Below are positions 33,335 through 43,445 of a DNA stretch of 64,000 nt, piece by piece. The position numbers were made by a program, and so were the translations under genes. The notes under the pieces were generated by a model that ran no database searches, had not been told where the DNA came from, and worked only from the letters and a program-made list of their open reading frames with translations. Positions within the stretch are counted from its first letter, which is position 1. Every line of letters begins with the position of its first letter. The DNA is from Amaricoccus sp047275745 (GTDB lineage: Bacteria > Pseudomonadota > Alphaproteobacteria > Rhodobacterales > Rhodobacteraceae): NCBI RefSeq assembly GCF_047275745.1, contig NZ_JBKQWU010000011.1, positions 1 to 64,000 on the forward strand. The letters are read 5' to 3'.

Positions 33335-35317
33335 ATGGCAAGAGTTCTGCCCTTCGCCCCGCCCCCTCCCGCCACGGGACCGGCCGCCACGCCGGACGCG
33401 ATCGCCGCGCCGCGGCCGGAACGGCTCGGTGACGTGCTGATCGGCGCGGGCGCGCTCGATGCGGGACGGCTCGAACGGGCGCTCGACTTCCAGAGGTCGC
33501 AGGACGCGCCGCTCGGCCATATCCTGGTCTCCGATGGCACGATCAGCGCCGAGGACCTGAGCGTCGCGCTGGCGCGGCAATCCGGGCTGAGCCGGGTGGA
33601 CCTCGATGCCGCGCCGCCGGATACGGCGCTGGTGGCGCGGTTCGACCCCTATCTCTGCATCGCGCTCGAGGCGATTCCCTGGCGCGACCTCGGCGGAAGG
33701 CGGGTGGTCGTGATCGGCGATCCCCGGCGGCGGGACGCGGCGGCGGTGGCCTTCGGCGGCGGCGCCGACCGTGTGGAGGTGGCCCTCGCCCCGCCGGCGC
33801 AGATCCGCGCCGCGATCACGGCGACCTTCCGGGACCGGCTCCGCGACGACGCGCGCGAACTCTGTCCGCCACAATTCAGTTGCCGGGACTGGCTCGGCGC
33901 CTCGCGGGGCTGGTGGTCCCGGCTCGCCGCCTGCGGGGCGGCGGCGCTCGCGTTCTGCGCCCCGCTCGTCGTGCTGAGGCTGCTGCTCGTCTGGGCGATG
34001 ATCGCCAACGCGGCGACGATGGCACTGCGGCTCACGGCGCTTCTGGCGCGGTTCAGATCCGGCCCGACCGTCCTCGCCCCCGCCCCGGCGCCCGGAACGG
34101 GCCGGCCCGCCGACGCCCGGAAACTGCCCCGCGTCTCGCTGCTCGTGCCGCTCTACAAGGAGGCGCGCGTCGCACGCGACCTGCTCGCAGGGCTCGGCGC
34201 GCTCGACTACCCGCCGGCGCTTCTCGACATCAAGCTGGTGCTCGAGGAGCACGACACCGTGACCCGCGCCGCGATCGAGGCGACGCGGCTGCCCCCGACG
34301 ATGGAAGTGGTCTCGGTGCCCGCGGATGCGATGCGCACCAAGCCGCGAGCCATGAACTACGCCCTGCCGCTCTGCCGGGGGGATATCGTCGGCGTCTACG
34401 ACGCGGAGGACCGGCCCGACCCCGGCCAGATCCGCGCCGTGGTCGCGCGTTTCGCCGAGGCGCCGCCCGAGGTCGCCTGCCTGCAGGGCTATCTCGACAT
34501 CTACAACACCGAGAGCGGCTGGCTCGCGCGCTGCTTCACGCTCGAATATGCGATCTGGTTCCGCGTCATCCTGCTCGGCGTGCAGCGGCTCGGCATCCCG
34601 ATTCCGCTCGGCGGCACCACGGTCTTCTTCCGCCGCGCCCATCTCGCGATGATCGGCGGCTGGGACGCGCATAATGTCACCGAGGACGCCGATCTCGGGA
34701 TGCGGCTCGCACGCTTCGGCTACCGTTGCGAAATGCTGCCGACGACGACGATGGAGGAAGCGACCCTGACGCCGCGCGCCTGGGTCCGACAGCGGTCGCG
34801 CTGGCTCAAGGGCTACGCCGTGACCTGGGCCAGCCACATGCGTGATCCCGCCGCGCTCTGGCGCGATCTCGGACCCCGCGGCTTCTTCGGCTTTCAGGTG
34901 CTGTTTCTCGGCGCCCTGACCTCGTATCTCGCGATCCCGCTCTTCTGGCTGCTCGCCGCGCTGACCTTCGGGTTCGACGCGCCGATCTGGCAGGGCTTCC
35001 CGGCGCCGCTTCGCACCGCCTTCTTCGTGTCGATGATCCTCGGGCAGGCGACGATGCTGGTGATCGCGCTGATCGCGGCGCGCGACGCCGGCAGGATCGG
35101 GCTTCTCGCCTGGGTGCCGACGCTCTGCCTCTACTGGCCGCTCGGGGCGATCGCCGCCTATCGGGCAATCGCGGAGCTCTTCTACGCGCCCTTCCTCTGG
35201 CACAAGACCGAGCACGGCGTCGGAGGTGCGCGCACTATGGACGCGACCACCTGGCATTCCGAGATCCCGGAACCAGGGGAGCCAGGACGAGGCGAGACGG
35301 CGGAAACTCCCGTCTGA
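33335..35317 (+). CDS. Membrane glycosyltransferase (GT2) with N-terminal GspE_N-like domain
   Basis: The 660-residue protein joins two modules. Residues about 28-170 resemble the type II secretion GspE N-terminal (MshEN) domain: LGDVLIGAGALDAGRLERAL, PLGHILVSDGTISAEDLSVA and VVVIGDP. Residues about 265-520 are a processive GT2 transferase with YDAEDRPDPGQ (metal-binding, about 354-364), TEDADLGMRL (about 450) and QRSRWLKGY (about 486-494, the Q-x-x-R-W acceptor motif). Hydrophobic segments flank the catalytic part (about 195-235, 525-560, 570-640). It probably synthesises or exports a beta-linked glucan-like polysaccharide. MshEN domains often bind cyclic-di-GMP, so control by this signal is a reasonable hypothesis. 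It is a single gene. Confidence 0.88.
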   Translation: MARVLPFAPPPPATGPAATPDAIAAPRPERLGDVLIGAGALDAGRLERALDFQRSQDAPLGHILVSDGTISAEDLSVALARQSGLSRVDLDAAPPDTALVARFDPYLCIALEAIPWRDLGGRRVVVIGDPRRRDAAAVAFGGGADRVEVALAPPAQIRAAITATFRDRLRDDARELCPPQFSCRDWLGASRGWWSRLAACGAAALAFCAPLVVLRLLLVWAMIANAATMALRLTALLARFRSGPTVLAPAPAPGTGRPADARKLPRVSLLVPLYKEARVARDLLAGLGALDYPPALLDIKLVLEEHDTVTRAAIEATRLPPTMEVVSVPADAMRTKPRAMNYALPLCRGDIVGVYDAEDRPDPGQIRAVVARFAEAPPEVACLQGYLDIYNTESGWLARCFTLEYAIWFRVILLGVQRLGIPIPLGGTTVFFRRAHLAMIGGWDAHNVTEDADLGMRLARFGYRCEMLPTTTMEEATLTPRAWVRQRSRWLKGYAVTWASHMRDPAALWRDLGPRGFFGFQVLFLGALTSYLAIPLFWLLAALTFGFDAPIWQGFPAPLRTAFFVSMILGQATMLVIALIAARDAGRIGLLAWVPTLCLYWPLGAIAAYRAIAELFYAPFLWHKTEHGVGGARTMDATTWHSEIPEPGEPGRGETAETPV

Positions 35318-35333
35318 CGGCCCGCCGCGCCGC

Positions 35334-35972
35334 TCAACCCTCGGCTTCGAGCCTCAGCCGCGTCTCGAAGGCGCGGCTGATGTGCTGGCGCAGCGCGAGG
35401 TCGGCCGCCTCGCCGTCGCGCGCCTCGATCGCCATCACGATCTTCTCGTGCTCCTCCAGCGCCTTCTCCCCCCGCCCCTTCGCCGCGAGCGAGGTGGTCG
35501 CGATCAGCACCATCGCGCGATGCACCATGTCGAGTTGCTGGATCAGGTAGCGGTTGTGGCTCGCGAGATGGATCTGGCGGTGAAAGCGCTTGTTGGCGCG
35601 TGCGAGCTGCTCCGGGCGGTCGACGATCTCGCGATCCTTGCGCACCATCTCCCACAGCACCCGGATCTCCTCCGGCGCCGCGTGCTGCGCGGCGAGACGC
35701 GCGGCGAGACCTTCGAGCTCGGCGCGGACGACGTAGAGTTCGCCCAGCTGATCGTGATTGAGGCTCGCCACCACGAGGCTGCGCCCGTCGCGGGCGAGCA
35801 CGCCCTGCGTCTCCAGCCGCTGCAGCGCCTCCCGGATCGGGGTACGCGATACGCCGAAACGCTCGGCGAGTTCAGCCTCCACCAGACGGTCGCCCGGTTT
35901 GAACTCGCCCTGGTCGATCGCCTCCAGCATCATGTAGAGCGCGTCCTTCTGACCCTGAACCAGACCTGTCAT
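35334..35972 (-). CDS. GntR-family transcriptional regulator, FCD type
   Basis: The 212-residue protein has an N-terminal winged helix (GDRLVEAELAERFGVSRTPI and the following REALQRLETQGVL, about 22-55) and a helical FCD effector domain (about 75-205), with metal- or ligand-binding residues such as D/H in ANKRFHRQIHLASHNRYL. FadR-subfamily regulators respond to organic acids such as lactate, pyruvate or sugar acids. Its target is unclear, as neighbours on either side are a glycosyltransferase and a HAD hydrolase. It converges with the glycosyltransferase gene, with a gap of 16 bp. Confidence 0.92.
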   Translation of the reverse strand: MTGLVQGQKDALYMMLEAIDQGEFKPGDRLVEAELAERFGVSRTPIREALQRLETQGVLARDGRSLVVASLNHDQLGELYVVRAELEGLAARLAAQHAAPEEIRVLWEMVRKDREIVDRPEQLARANKRFHRQIHLASHNRYLIQQLDMVHRAMVLIATTSLAAKGRGEKALEEHEKIVMAIEARDGEAADLALRQHISRAFETRLRLEAEG

Positions 35973-36073
35973 GCAAATCCATCCGCCTTGAGCGGACCGA
36001 GCCTATCCGCGCGCCCGGCCGAATGCGAGCCGCGCGATTGCCGATCACGGCGCGGACCGGTAAAACCCGCGTC

Positions 36074-36730
36074 ATGCCACGCCAACACCTATCTCATGTC
36101 GAGTTCGCTCACGTCAGGACCTGGGTCTTCGATCTCGACAACACGCTCTATCCGCGCGAGATCCGTCTTTTCGACCAGATCGAGGCGCGGATGATCGACT
36201 ATGTCATGCGCGTGCTCGACATCGACCGGGCGCGCGCGGCGACGCTGCGGGCGAGTTACTGGCGCGAGCATGGCACGACGCTCGCGGGTCTGATGCGCGA
36301 GCACGCGCTCGACCCCGCGCCCTATCTCGCCGAGGTGCATGACATCGATCTGTCGATGGTCGCCGAAAGCCCGGCGCTCCGCGATGCGATCGCGGCGCTT
36401 CCCGGGCGGCGGATCGTCCACACCAACGGCTCCCGCGAGCATGCCCGGCGCGTGACGAAGGCGCTCGGCCTCGACGGGGCTTTCGACGCGCTCTACGGGA
36501 TCGAGGACGCGGGCCATACGCCGAAGCCCGCCGAGGAGGCTTTCGCCGCGATCTTCGCGCTCGACGGAGTCGAACCGCGCCGGGCGGCGATGTTCGAGGA
36601 CGATCCCCGCAACCTCGCGGTGCCGCACCGCCTCGGAATGCGTACCGTTCTGGTCGGCCCGGCTGAGATGGCACCGCATGTGCACCACCGGACCGACGAT
36701 CTGGCGGGGTTTCTGAAGAGCCTCGCCTAG
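36074..36730 (+). CDS. HAD-family pyrimidine 5-prime-nucleotidase-like phosphatase
   Basis: The 218-residue protein has HAD motifs: WVFDLDNTLYP (motif I with the nucleophile Asp, about 17-27), IVHTNGSREHA (motif II, about 117-127), the Lys of motif III in HTPKPAEEAF (about 155-164) and FEDDPRNLAVP (motif IV, about 176-186). The cap is helical. This matches the PF13419-type Ppa2/Phm8 pyrimidine 5-prime-nucleotidase group, usual in alphaproteobacteria. ATG 36074 was chosen because the upstream 17 codons are not family-like. The GntR gene is divergent. Confidence 0.88.
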   Translation: MPRQHLSHVEFAHVRTWVFDLDNTLYPREIRLFDQIEARMIDYVMRVLDIDRARAATLRASYWREHGTTLAGLMREHALDPAPYLAEVHDIDLSMVAESPALRDAIAALPGRRIVHTNGSREHARRVTKALGLDGAFDALYGIEDAGHTPKPAEEAFAAIFALDGVEPRRAAMFEDDPRNLAVPHRLGMRTVLVGPAEMAPHVHHRTDDLAGFLKSLA

Positions 36731-36827
36731 ACCCGCGGCGGGAGGACCAGAGTCCGCCCTGCGCGTGGCGGGAAATGTACCCGCTGTCGCGGGACGGATG
36801 CGAACGCCCGCCCCGCTCCGGCGCCGG

Positions 36828-37850
<1,023 letters not shown>

Positions 37851-37981
37851 TTGGCGCTCCCCGTTCCGGATGTCGTGGCGGCGAGCATAGGCGGCGCGCG
37901 CGCAGCCGGTTTTCTATCTCGCCGAGATCCGCTATGAATCGCGAACTTGTATTCGCCAAATCCGAGAAATCCGGAATATTC

Positions 37982-38443
37982 ATGCAGAGGCTTGATGATC
38001 TCGACCGCCGCCTGCTGCGGATTCTGCAGGAAGACGCGGGCCTGCCGGTCGCGGAGCTCGCCGACAGGGCGGGAGTTTCCGCCGGTGCCTGCTGGCGGCG
38101 GATCGAGAAGATGGAACGGGCCGGCGTCATCCTCGGCCGGGCGGTCGAGATCGATCCCCGGGCGCTCGGCTACGAGGTCCGGGTCTTCCTCAGGGTCGTG
38201 CTCGACAAGTCGGCGAGCAATGCCTTCGACGCTTTCCTCGCCGCGGCCCGCGCGCTGCCCGAGGTGGTCGCGATCGAGACGCTGCTCGGCCGGGTCGATG
38301 TGCGGATGGACGTGGTGGCGCGCGATCTGGCGCATTACCAGGAGATCTACCGCGACCGCATCCTCGCACTCCCGCATATCGCCGAGATCGATGCGCTGAT
38401 GCTGGTCTCCGAGCTGAAGATGAGTGAGAGGTTGCCGGTCTGA
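37982..38443 (+). CDS. Lrp/AsnC-family transcriptional regulator
   Basis: The 153-residue protein begins with the classic Lrp N-terminus, MQRLDDLDRRLLRILQEDA, followed by an AsnC-type HTH (VAELADRAGVSAGACWRRIEKM, about 23-44) and the RAM effector domain (about 66-145). ATG 37982 suits the family alignment. An ATG at 37934 would add 16 residues. The stop overlaps the start of the next gene (TGATG), so the two Lrp proteins are translated together. The divergent ilvC gene is a likely target in branched-chain amino acid control. Confidence 0.92.
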   Translation: MQRLDDLDRRLLRILQEDAGLPVAELADRAGVSAGACWRRIEKMERAGVILGRAVEIDPRALGYEVRVFLRVVLDKSASNAFDAFLAAARALPEVVAIETLLGRVDVRMDVVARDLAHYQEIYRDRILALPHIAEIDALMLVSELKMSERLPV

Positions 38444-38901
38444 TGGCGGAGATCGACGACACCGACCGCGCGCTCATCCGCGTGCTCCTCGCCGACGGCT
38501 CGCTCAGCGCCAAGGAGGCGGGCGCGCGCGTCGGCCTCAGCCAGCCGGCCGCCTGGCGCCGCATCCGGCGGCTCGAGGAGACGGGCGTGATCCGGGGCCG
38601 CCGGCTGATCCTCGACCGCGAGAAGCTCGGCTTCGGCGTCGTGGTCTTTCTCGGCGTGAAGCTCGCGGCGAAGGGCCGGCTCGACCTCGACGCCTTCGAA
38701 CGCGCGGTCCAGGCGATCCCGGAGGTGCAGCTGGTCCAGCAGGTGATCGGCGTCTACGACTACCGGCTGCGCGTCGTGGCGCGCGACCTGAGCGATTTCG
38801 AGCGCATCCTGCGACGCCGGATCATGACCCTGCCGGGCGTGGGACAGGTCGAATCGAACGTGATGCTGCGCGAGGAGAAGAACGCGCCGCCCCCCATCTG
38901 A
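38443..38901 (+). CDS. Lrp/AsnC-family transcriptional regulator (second copy)
   Basis: The 152-residue protein has an Lrp-type HTH (LSAKEAGARVGLSQPAAWRR, about 22-41) and a RAM domain (about 65-145) ending in VESNVMLREEKNAPPPI. It is a diverged paralogue of the gene directly upstream, with which it overlaps by one base (TGATG). Tandem Lrp pairs may form mixed oligomers, which is speculation here. It converges with the UbiH-type hydroxylase gene. Confidence 0.92.
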   Translation: MAEIDDTDRALIRVLLADGSLSAKEAGARVGLSQPAAWRRIRRLEETGVIRGRRLILDREKLGFGVVVFLGVKLAAKGRLDLDAFERAVQAIPEVQLVQQVIGVYDYRLRVVARDLSDFERILRRRIMTLPGVGQVESNVMLREEKNAPPPI

Positions 38902-38944
38902 GTCCCGCCGATCTGATCATTTCGCACGACCGCGAAGCGAGGCC

Positions 38945-40150
38945 CTACTCGGCGCCGAGCCCTAGGCGCATCGCCGCGCGGCGCAGTGGCGTCGTTCCGC
39001 TCAATACGCCGAGCCCGAGCCCACGCAGCCCTCGCAGCGGCCCGGCACCGGTCATCGCGGCGCGGTTCAGCGCGTCGACGCCGAGAATGCGCGCCAATAC
39101 CTTGGCGTGGCGGGCGCGGTGATAGCGGGCCAGCACCTCGGGCGCCCCGATGTCGCGGCCCGCCGCCCGCGCTTCGACCAGCAGATCCGCGAGCGCTCCG
39201 ATGTCGCGGAGGCTCATGTTGAGCCCCTGCGCGCCGATCGGGGGCACGACATGGGCGGCCTCGGCGATCAGCGCCATCCGGGGCGCGTCGAGCCGGTCGG
39301 CGATCTGCGCCACGATCGGCCAGACCGCGCGCCGGCCTTCGAGCGTCAGGCGACCGAGGACGCCCGCCGACCGCGCATTGGCCGCCGCCTCGAACTCCGC
39401 CTCCGGCATCGCCGCGAGGTGGAGCGCGCGGGGCCCGCGTTCCATCCAGACGACGGCGGAGCGGTGCGCCCCCTCCCGGCCGGGCAGAGGGACCAGCGTG
39501 AAGGGGCCGCCGCTGAGGTGAACCTCGGTCGAGACGCCCTCGTGCGGCCTTTCGTGCCGGACGACGAAGACGAGCCCCTTCTGACCGTAGCCCCAGCGGC
39601 GCGCGCCGATCCCCGCCGCTTCGCGGAGGCCGCTGTCCCGGCCATCGGCGGCGATCACGAGACGCGCCGAAACCCCGGTCCCGTCGCCGAAACGTGCCAC
39701 CGCGCGATCGCCGCGCGGGACGATGCCGGTGATCCGCGCCGGCGCACGGAGCCGCGCGCCTCGCATGCCTCCGATATGCGCGACCATTTCGCGCCGGATG
39801 AGCCAGTTCGGGAGGTTGTAGCCGAAGGCATCGGACCCGATCTCCGCCGCGTCGAAATCGGCGACGCGGCGCGGCGCGCCATCCTCGCCCGCGTCGACGA
39901 TCCGCATGACGCGCAGAGGTGCCGCCTCGGCTTCGAGCCGGTCCCACAGCCCGCAGTCGCGCAGGAGCGCGACGGAGGGGCCGAGGAAGGCCGTGGAGCG
40001 AAGATCCGCCCCCGCCGCCTCGGCCGATGTGACCGGCGGCGCGGGATCGGCGCAGAGAACCGAGAAGCCGCGCGACGCGAGGATCGCCGTGGCGCTCAGC
40101 CCGGCGACGCCGCCGCCGGCGATGAGAATATCCGTGTCGATCGCGTCCAT
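38945..40150 (-). CDS. UbiH/UbiF/Coq6-family FAD-dependent hydroxylase
   Basis: The 401-residue flavoprotein has three family motifs: GxGxxG in ILIAGGGVAGLSATAIL (about 9-25), the DG motif VIAADGRDSGLREAAG (about 165-180) and a variant GD motif, LIAEAAHVVPPIGAQGLNM (about 285-303), with Glu in place of the usual Asp. It should hydroxylate the benzoquinone ring during ubiquinone synthesis, at an undetermined position. The N-terminus MDAIDTDILI is normal for the family. It converges with the Lrp pair and is divergent from secG. Confidence 0.88.
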   Translation of the reverse strand: MDAIDTDILIAGGGVAGLSATAILASRGFSVLCADPAPPVTSAEAAGADLRSTAFLGPSVALLRDCGLWDRLEAEAAPLRVMRIVDAGEDGAPRRVADFDAAEIGSDAFGYNLPNWLIRREMVAHIGGMRGARLRAPARITGIVPRGDRAVARFGDGTGVSARLVIAADGRDSGLREAAGIGARRWGYGQKGLVFVVRHERPHEGVSTEVHLSGGPFTLVPLPGREGAHRSAVVWMERGPRALHLAAMPEAEFEAAANARSAGVLGRLTLEGRRAVWPIVAQIADRLDAPRMALIAEAAHVVPPIGAQGLNMSLRDIGALADLLVEARAAGRDIGAPEVLARYHRARHAKVLARILGVDALNRAAMTGAGPLRGLRGLGLGVLSGTTPLRRAAMRLGLGAE

Positions 40151-40344
40151 CCCCGCGCTCCCCGCCCGTTCGCGCGCACCCTAGGCCCCGTCGCGCCGGA
40201 CGCCAAGGCCATCCGTCCGCGAGCCCGGATGCGCGCGCCGACCTGCGCCGGGCGTTCAATTCACATTCGACATTCCCCCGGCGCTCCGCTAGAAGCGCGC
40301 GCTTATGGAGAGGGTCCCGGACCCGGAGCTCGAAGGCCCGCGCG

Positions 40345-41016
40345 ATGCAGAACATCATCCTGACCGTCCACCTCATTCTCGCGATCGCCCTGATCGTCGT
40401 GGTGCTGCTGCAACGTTCCGAAGGCGGCGGCCTCGGGATCGGCGGCGGCGGGGGCGGCGGACTGATGACCGGCCGGGGCGCCGCGACCGCGCTCTCCAAG
40501 CTCACCTGGCTCATCGGGGCGGCCTTCGTGGTGACGAGCATCACGCTCACCATCCTCTCCGCCCGCGAGGGTGGCTCGGGCTCGGTGCTCGACCGTCTCG
40601 GCGTGGACGGCCCGCCGGCCTCGGAGGAACCGGCGGTTCCCGCCCCGGCGCCGAGCATGCCCGCGCCGGATATCGCGCCGCCGCCCGCGCCGGCGGAGTC
40701 GTCGGCCCCCGGCGAGACCGCGCCGTCGCCCACCCCCGAGGCGCCCGCGCCCGCCACGCCGCCGGCGCCCGCTTCCCCGCCCGCGTCGTCCGCGCCAGCG
40801 GCTCCGGCGCCGTCCACCTCGGCACCGTCCACCCCTGAACCGTCGACTCCGGCGCCGTCCTCTCCGGAATCGCCAACTTCGGCACCCGACGCCGCGGCGC
40901 CCTCCGCTCCGGAACCCGCCGCTCCGGAATCCGCGGTCCCGGCGCCTTCGGTTCCGGCGCCCGACGCCGCGCCGGCGCCGGCTGGCGAAGACACGGCACC
41001 TCCGCCGTCGCAGTAA
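40345..41016 (+). CDS. secG: Preprotein translocase subunit SecG with long Pro/Ala-rich tail
   Basis: Residues 1-75 are a normal SecG: first membrane segment (NIILTVHLILAIALIVVVLL), the cytoplasmic QRSEGGGLGIGGGGGGGLM loop, then TALSKLTWLIGAAFVVTSI, the second segment. SecG assists SecYEG by changing topology during SecA cycles. The remaining about 140 residues are a low-complexity tail of Pro, Ala, Ser and Glu with many (A/S)P and APS repeats and no domain. SecG usually ends soon after the second segment at 75-110 residues, so this copy of 223 residues is about twice the usual length. pyrG follows 172 bp downstream, the common arrangement in this order. Confidence 0.92.
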   Translation: MQNIILTVHLILAIALIVVVLLQRSEGGGLGIGGGGGGGLMTGRGAATALSKLTWLIGAAFVVTSITLTILSAREGGSGSVLDRLGVDGPPASEEPAVPAPAPSMPAPDIAPPPAPAESSAPGETAPSPTPEAPAPATPPAPASPPASSAPAAPAPSTSAPSTPEPSTPAPSSPESPTSAPDAAAPSAPEPAAPESAVPAPSVPAPDAAPAPAGEDTAPPPSQ

Positions 41017-41032
41017 CGGCCGGGGGTTTTCG

Positions 41033-41055
41033 GAGACCCCGCGACAGCGGGTCTC
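41033..41055 (+). terminator. Possible hairpin between secG and pyrG
   Basis: GAGACCCCGC pairs with GCGGGTCTC around a GACA loop, with one bulged C. There is no T-tract after it, so attenuation or termination is uncertain. Confidence 0.3.
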
Positions 41056-41188
41056 ACTCCACGAACACAGGAACCGGCGCCGGGCCCCTTGTGGGGACGG
41101 CGGGGTTCCACTATGGATGAGGTCCCGTGAGGCGCGGCTTCATCCTCCACCGAGACGACTGAAGCGAAGACACGGGAACTGCATCTCC

Positions 41189-42835
41189 ATGGCGCGATAC
41201 GTATTCATCACCGGCGGTGTGGTCTCCTCGCTTGGCAAGGGCCTCGCATCCGCCGCGCTCGGCGCGCTTCTGCAGGCGCGCGGCTATTCCGTTCGCCTGC
41301 GCAAGCTCGACCCCTATCTCAACGTCGATCCGGGCACGATGTCGCCCTTCGAACATGGCGAGGTCTTCGTGACCGACGATGGCGCGGAGACCGACCTCGA
41401 CCTCGGCCACTACGAACGCTTCACCGGCGTCGCCGCGCGCAGGACCGATTCCGTCTCCTCCGGCCGGATCTACTCCAACGTGCTGGAGAAGGAGCGCCGG
41501 GGCGACTACCTCGGCAAGACGATCCAGGTGATTCCGCACGTCACGAACGAAATCAAGGACTTCCTTCGCATCGGTGAGGAAGAGGTCGATTTCATGCTCT
41601 GCGAGATCGGCGGAACGGTCGGCGATATCGAGGGCCTGCCCTTCTTCGAGGCGATCCGCCAGTTCGGCCAGGAGCGCCCGCGCGGTCAGTGCATCTACAT
41701 GCATCTGACGCTGCTCCCCTATATCGCGGCCTCGGGAGAGCTCAAGACCAAGCCGACGCAGCATTCGGTCAAGGAGCTTCGCGCCATCGGCATCGCCCCC
41801 GACGTGCTCGTCTGCCGCTCCGAAGGGCCGATCCCGAAGAAGGAGCGTGAGAAGCTCGCGCTCTTCTGCAACGTGCGGCCCGACGCCGTGATCGCGGCGC
41901 AGGACCTGAAGTCGATCTACGAGGCGCCGCTCGCCTATCACCGCGAAGGACTCGACCAGGCGGTGCTCGACGCCTTCGGCATCGCGCCGGCGCCCCGGCC
42001 CAACCTCTCGAAATGGGAAGATGTGGTCGATCGCATCCACAATCCCGAGGGCGAGGTGAAGGTCGCCATCGTCGGCAAGTACACCCAGCTCGGCGATGCC
42101 TACAAATCCATCGCCGAGGCGCTCACGCACGGCGGGATCGCGAACCGGGTGAAGGTCCATACCCAATGGCTCGATTCCGAGCTGTTCGAGAAGGACGAGG
42201 AGATCCCGCCGCTGCTCGAGGATTTCCACGCCATCCTCGTTCCCGGCGGCTTCGGCGTGCGCGGCACCGAGGGGATGATCCACGCCGCCCGTTTCGCCCG
42301 CGAGCGCGAGGTACCCTATCTCGGCATCTGCCTCGGCATGCAGATGGCGGTGATCGAGGCCTCGCGCGACCTGCTCGGGGTTCAGAACGCTGGTTCCGAG
42401 GAATTCGATCACGAGGCGGGCCAGCGCCGGTTCACGCCCGTCATCTACCACCTCAAGGAATGGGTCGAGGGCAACCGGACGATCCAGCGCGAGGTGACCG
42501 ACGACAAGGGCGGGACCATGCGGCTCGGCGCCTATGACGCGGTGCTCGCGGATGGAAGCCAGGTGGCCGGGATCTACGGCGCGACCGGAATCTCCGAGCG
42601 GCACCGCCACCGCTACGAGGTCGATATCACGTACCGCGAGAAGCTGGAGGATGCCGGGCTGCGCTTCTCCGGCGTCTCGCCCGATGGCCGGCTGCCCGAG
42701 ATCGTCGAGATCCCGGGGCATCCGTGGTATATCGGCACGCAGTTCCACCCGGAGTTGAAGTCGAAACCCTTCGATCCGCACCCGCTCTTCGCCGATTTCA
42801 TCCGCGCGGCCGTCGACCAGTCGCGCCTGGTGTGA
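41189..42835 (+). CDS. pyrG: CTP synthase
   Basis: The 548-residue enzyme converts UTP to CTP with ATP and glutamine. The N-terminal synthetase starts RYVFITGGVVSSLGKGLAS (3-21, P-loop) and contains PYLNVDPGTMSPFEHGEVFV. The C-terminal glutamine amidotransferase has LVPGGFGVRG, the nucleophile Cys in YLGICLGMQMAV (Cys about 380) and QFHPELKSKP near 517. The frame is open about 206 codons upstream through secG, so the start was placed at ATG 41189, where family similarity begins. Confidence 0.97.
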   Translation: MARYVFITGGVVSSLGKGLASAALGALLQARGYSVRLRKLDPYLNVDPGTMSPFEHGEVFVTDDGAETDLDLGHYERFTGVAARRTDSVSSGRIYSNVLEKERRGDYLGKTIQVIPHVTNEIKDFLRIGEEEVDFMLCEIGGTVGDIEGLPFFEAIRQFGQERPRGQCIYMHLTLLPYIAASGELKTKPTQHSVKELRAIGIAPDVLVCRSEGPIPKKEREKLALFCNVRPDAVIAAQDLKSIYEAPLAYHREGLDQAVLDAFGIAPAPRPNLSKWEDVVDRIHNPEGEVKVAIVGKYTQLGDAYKSIAEALTHGGIANRVKVHTQWLDSELFEKDEEIPPLLEDFHAILVPGGFGVRGTEGMIHAARFAREREVPYLGICLGMQMAVIEASRDLLGVQNAGSEEFDHEAGQRRFTPVIYHLKEWVEGNRTIQREVTDDKGGTMRLGAYDAVLADGSQVAGIYGATGISERHRHRYEVDITYREKLEDAGLRFSGVSPDGRLPEIVEIPGHPWYIGTQFHPELKSKPFDPHPLFADFIRAAVDQSRLV

Positions 42836-42959
42836 CGCGTCGCCTCGGACGCGAGCCTCCGGGGGTCAGGGCCCGTCTCGCGGTTCACGGCGACTTTTCT
42901 TGTCTTCGCCGCGCTTCGGCGTTCTGCTCGGGCGGAGCCTTTCCCGAGACGAGACGCCG

Positions 42960-43397
42960 ATGTTCGCAGACCTGCTCCGCCGCCTGAACGCCACCGCCGA
43001 TGCGCGCCGGCTCGGCCCCGAGGACGCCCGCGTCGCGATGGCGGCGCTGATGGTCCGCGTGGCGCGCAGCGACGAGCGGTATTCCGACCCCGAGCGCGCC
43101 CGGATCGACGCGCTTCTCGCCGACCACTACCGCCTGCCGCCTGAGCAAGCCGCGTCGCTGCGCCGCGAGGCGGAACGCGCCGAGTCGATGGCGCATGACA
43201 CCGTGCAGTTCACCCGGGTGGTGAAGGAGGACGTGCCCTACGAGGAACGTGTCTGGGTCGTGGAAACCCTCTGGCGCGTGGCGATCGCGGATGGGATCGA
43301 CGCGGACGAACGCGGGTTCCTCAGGCTCGTCGCCAATCTGCTCGGCGTCTCGGACCAGGAGAGCGCGCTCGCGCGGCAGAGGGCGGAACGGGGCTGA
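42960..43397 (+). CDS. TerB-family protein
   Basis: The 145-residue helical protein matches the TerB/tellurite-resistance-like family: ARVAMAALMVRVARSDERYSD (about 24-44), RIDALLADHYRL and WRVAIADGIDADERGFLRLVANLLGVSD (about 104-131), with acidic residues that bind metal in TerB. No other ter genes are here, and lone TerB proteins of alphaproteobacteria have no assigned role. ATG 42960 was taken. A further 20 codons are open upstream. Confidence 0.85.
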   Translation: MFADLLRRLNATADARRLGPEDARVAMAALMVRVARSDERYSDPERARIDALLADHYRLPPEQAASLRREAERAESMAHDTVQFTRVVKEDVPYEERVWVVETLWRVAIADGIDADERGFLRLVANLLGVSDQESALARQRAERG

Positions 43398-43445
43398 TCG
43401 GGGCCGGGGCGCGGTCAGCGATCACCGTTACCGACTGACGGGTCG

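Noticed and set aside
33170..35257. A 695-codon minus-strand frame opposite the GspE_N-GT2 gene
   Set aside because: It is His/Arg/Glu-rich shadow sequence. The plus-strand gene has intact GT2 motifs.
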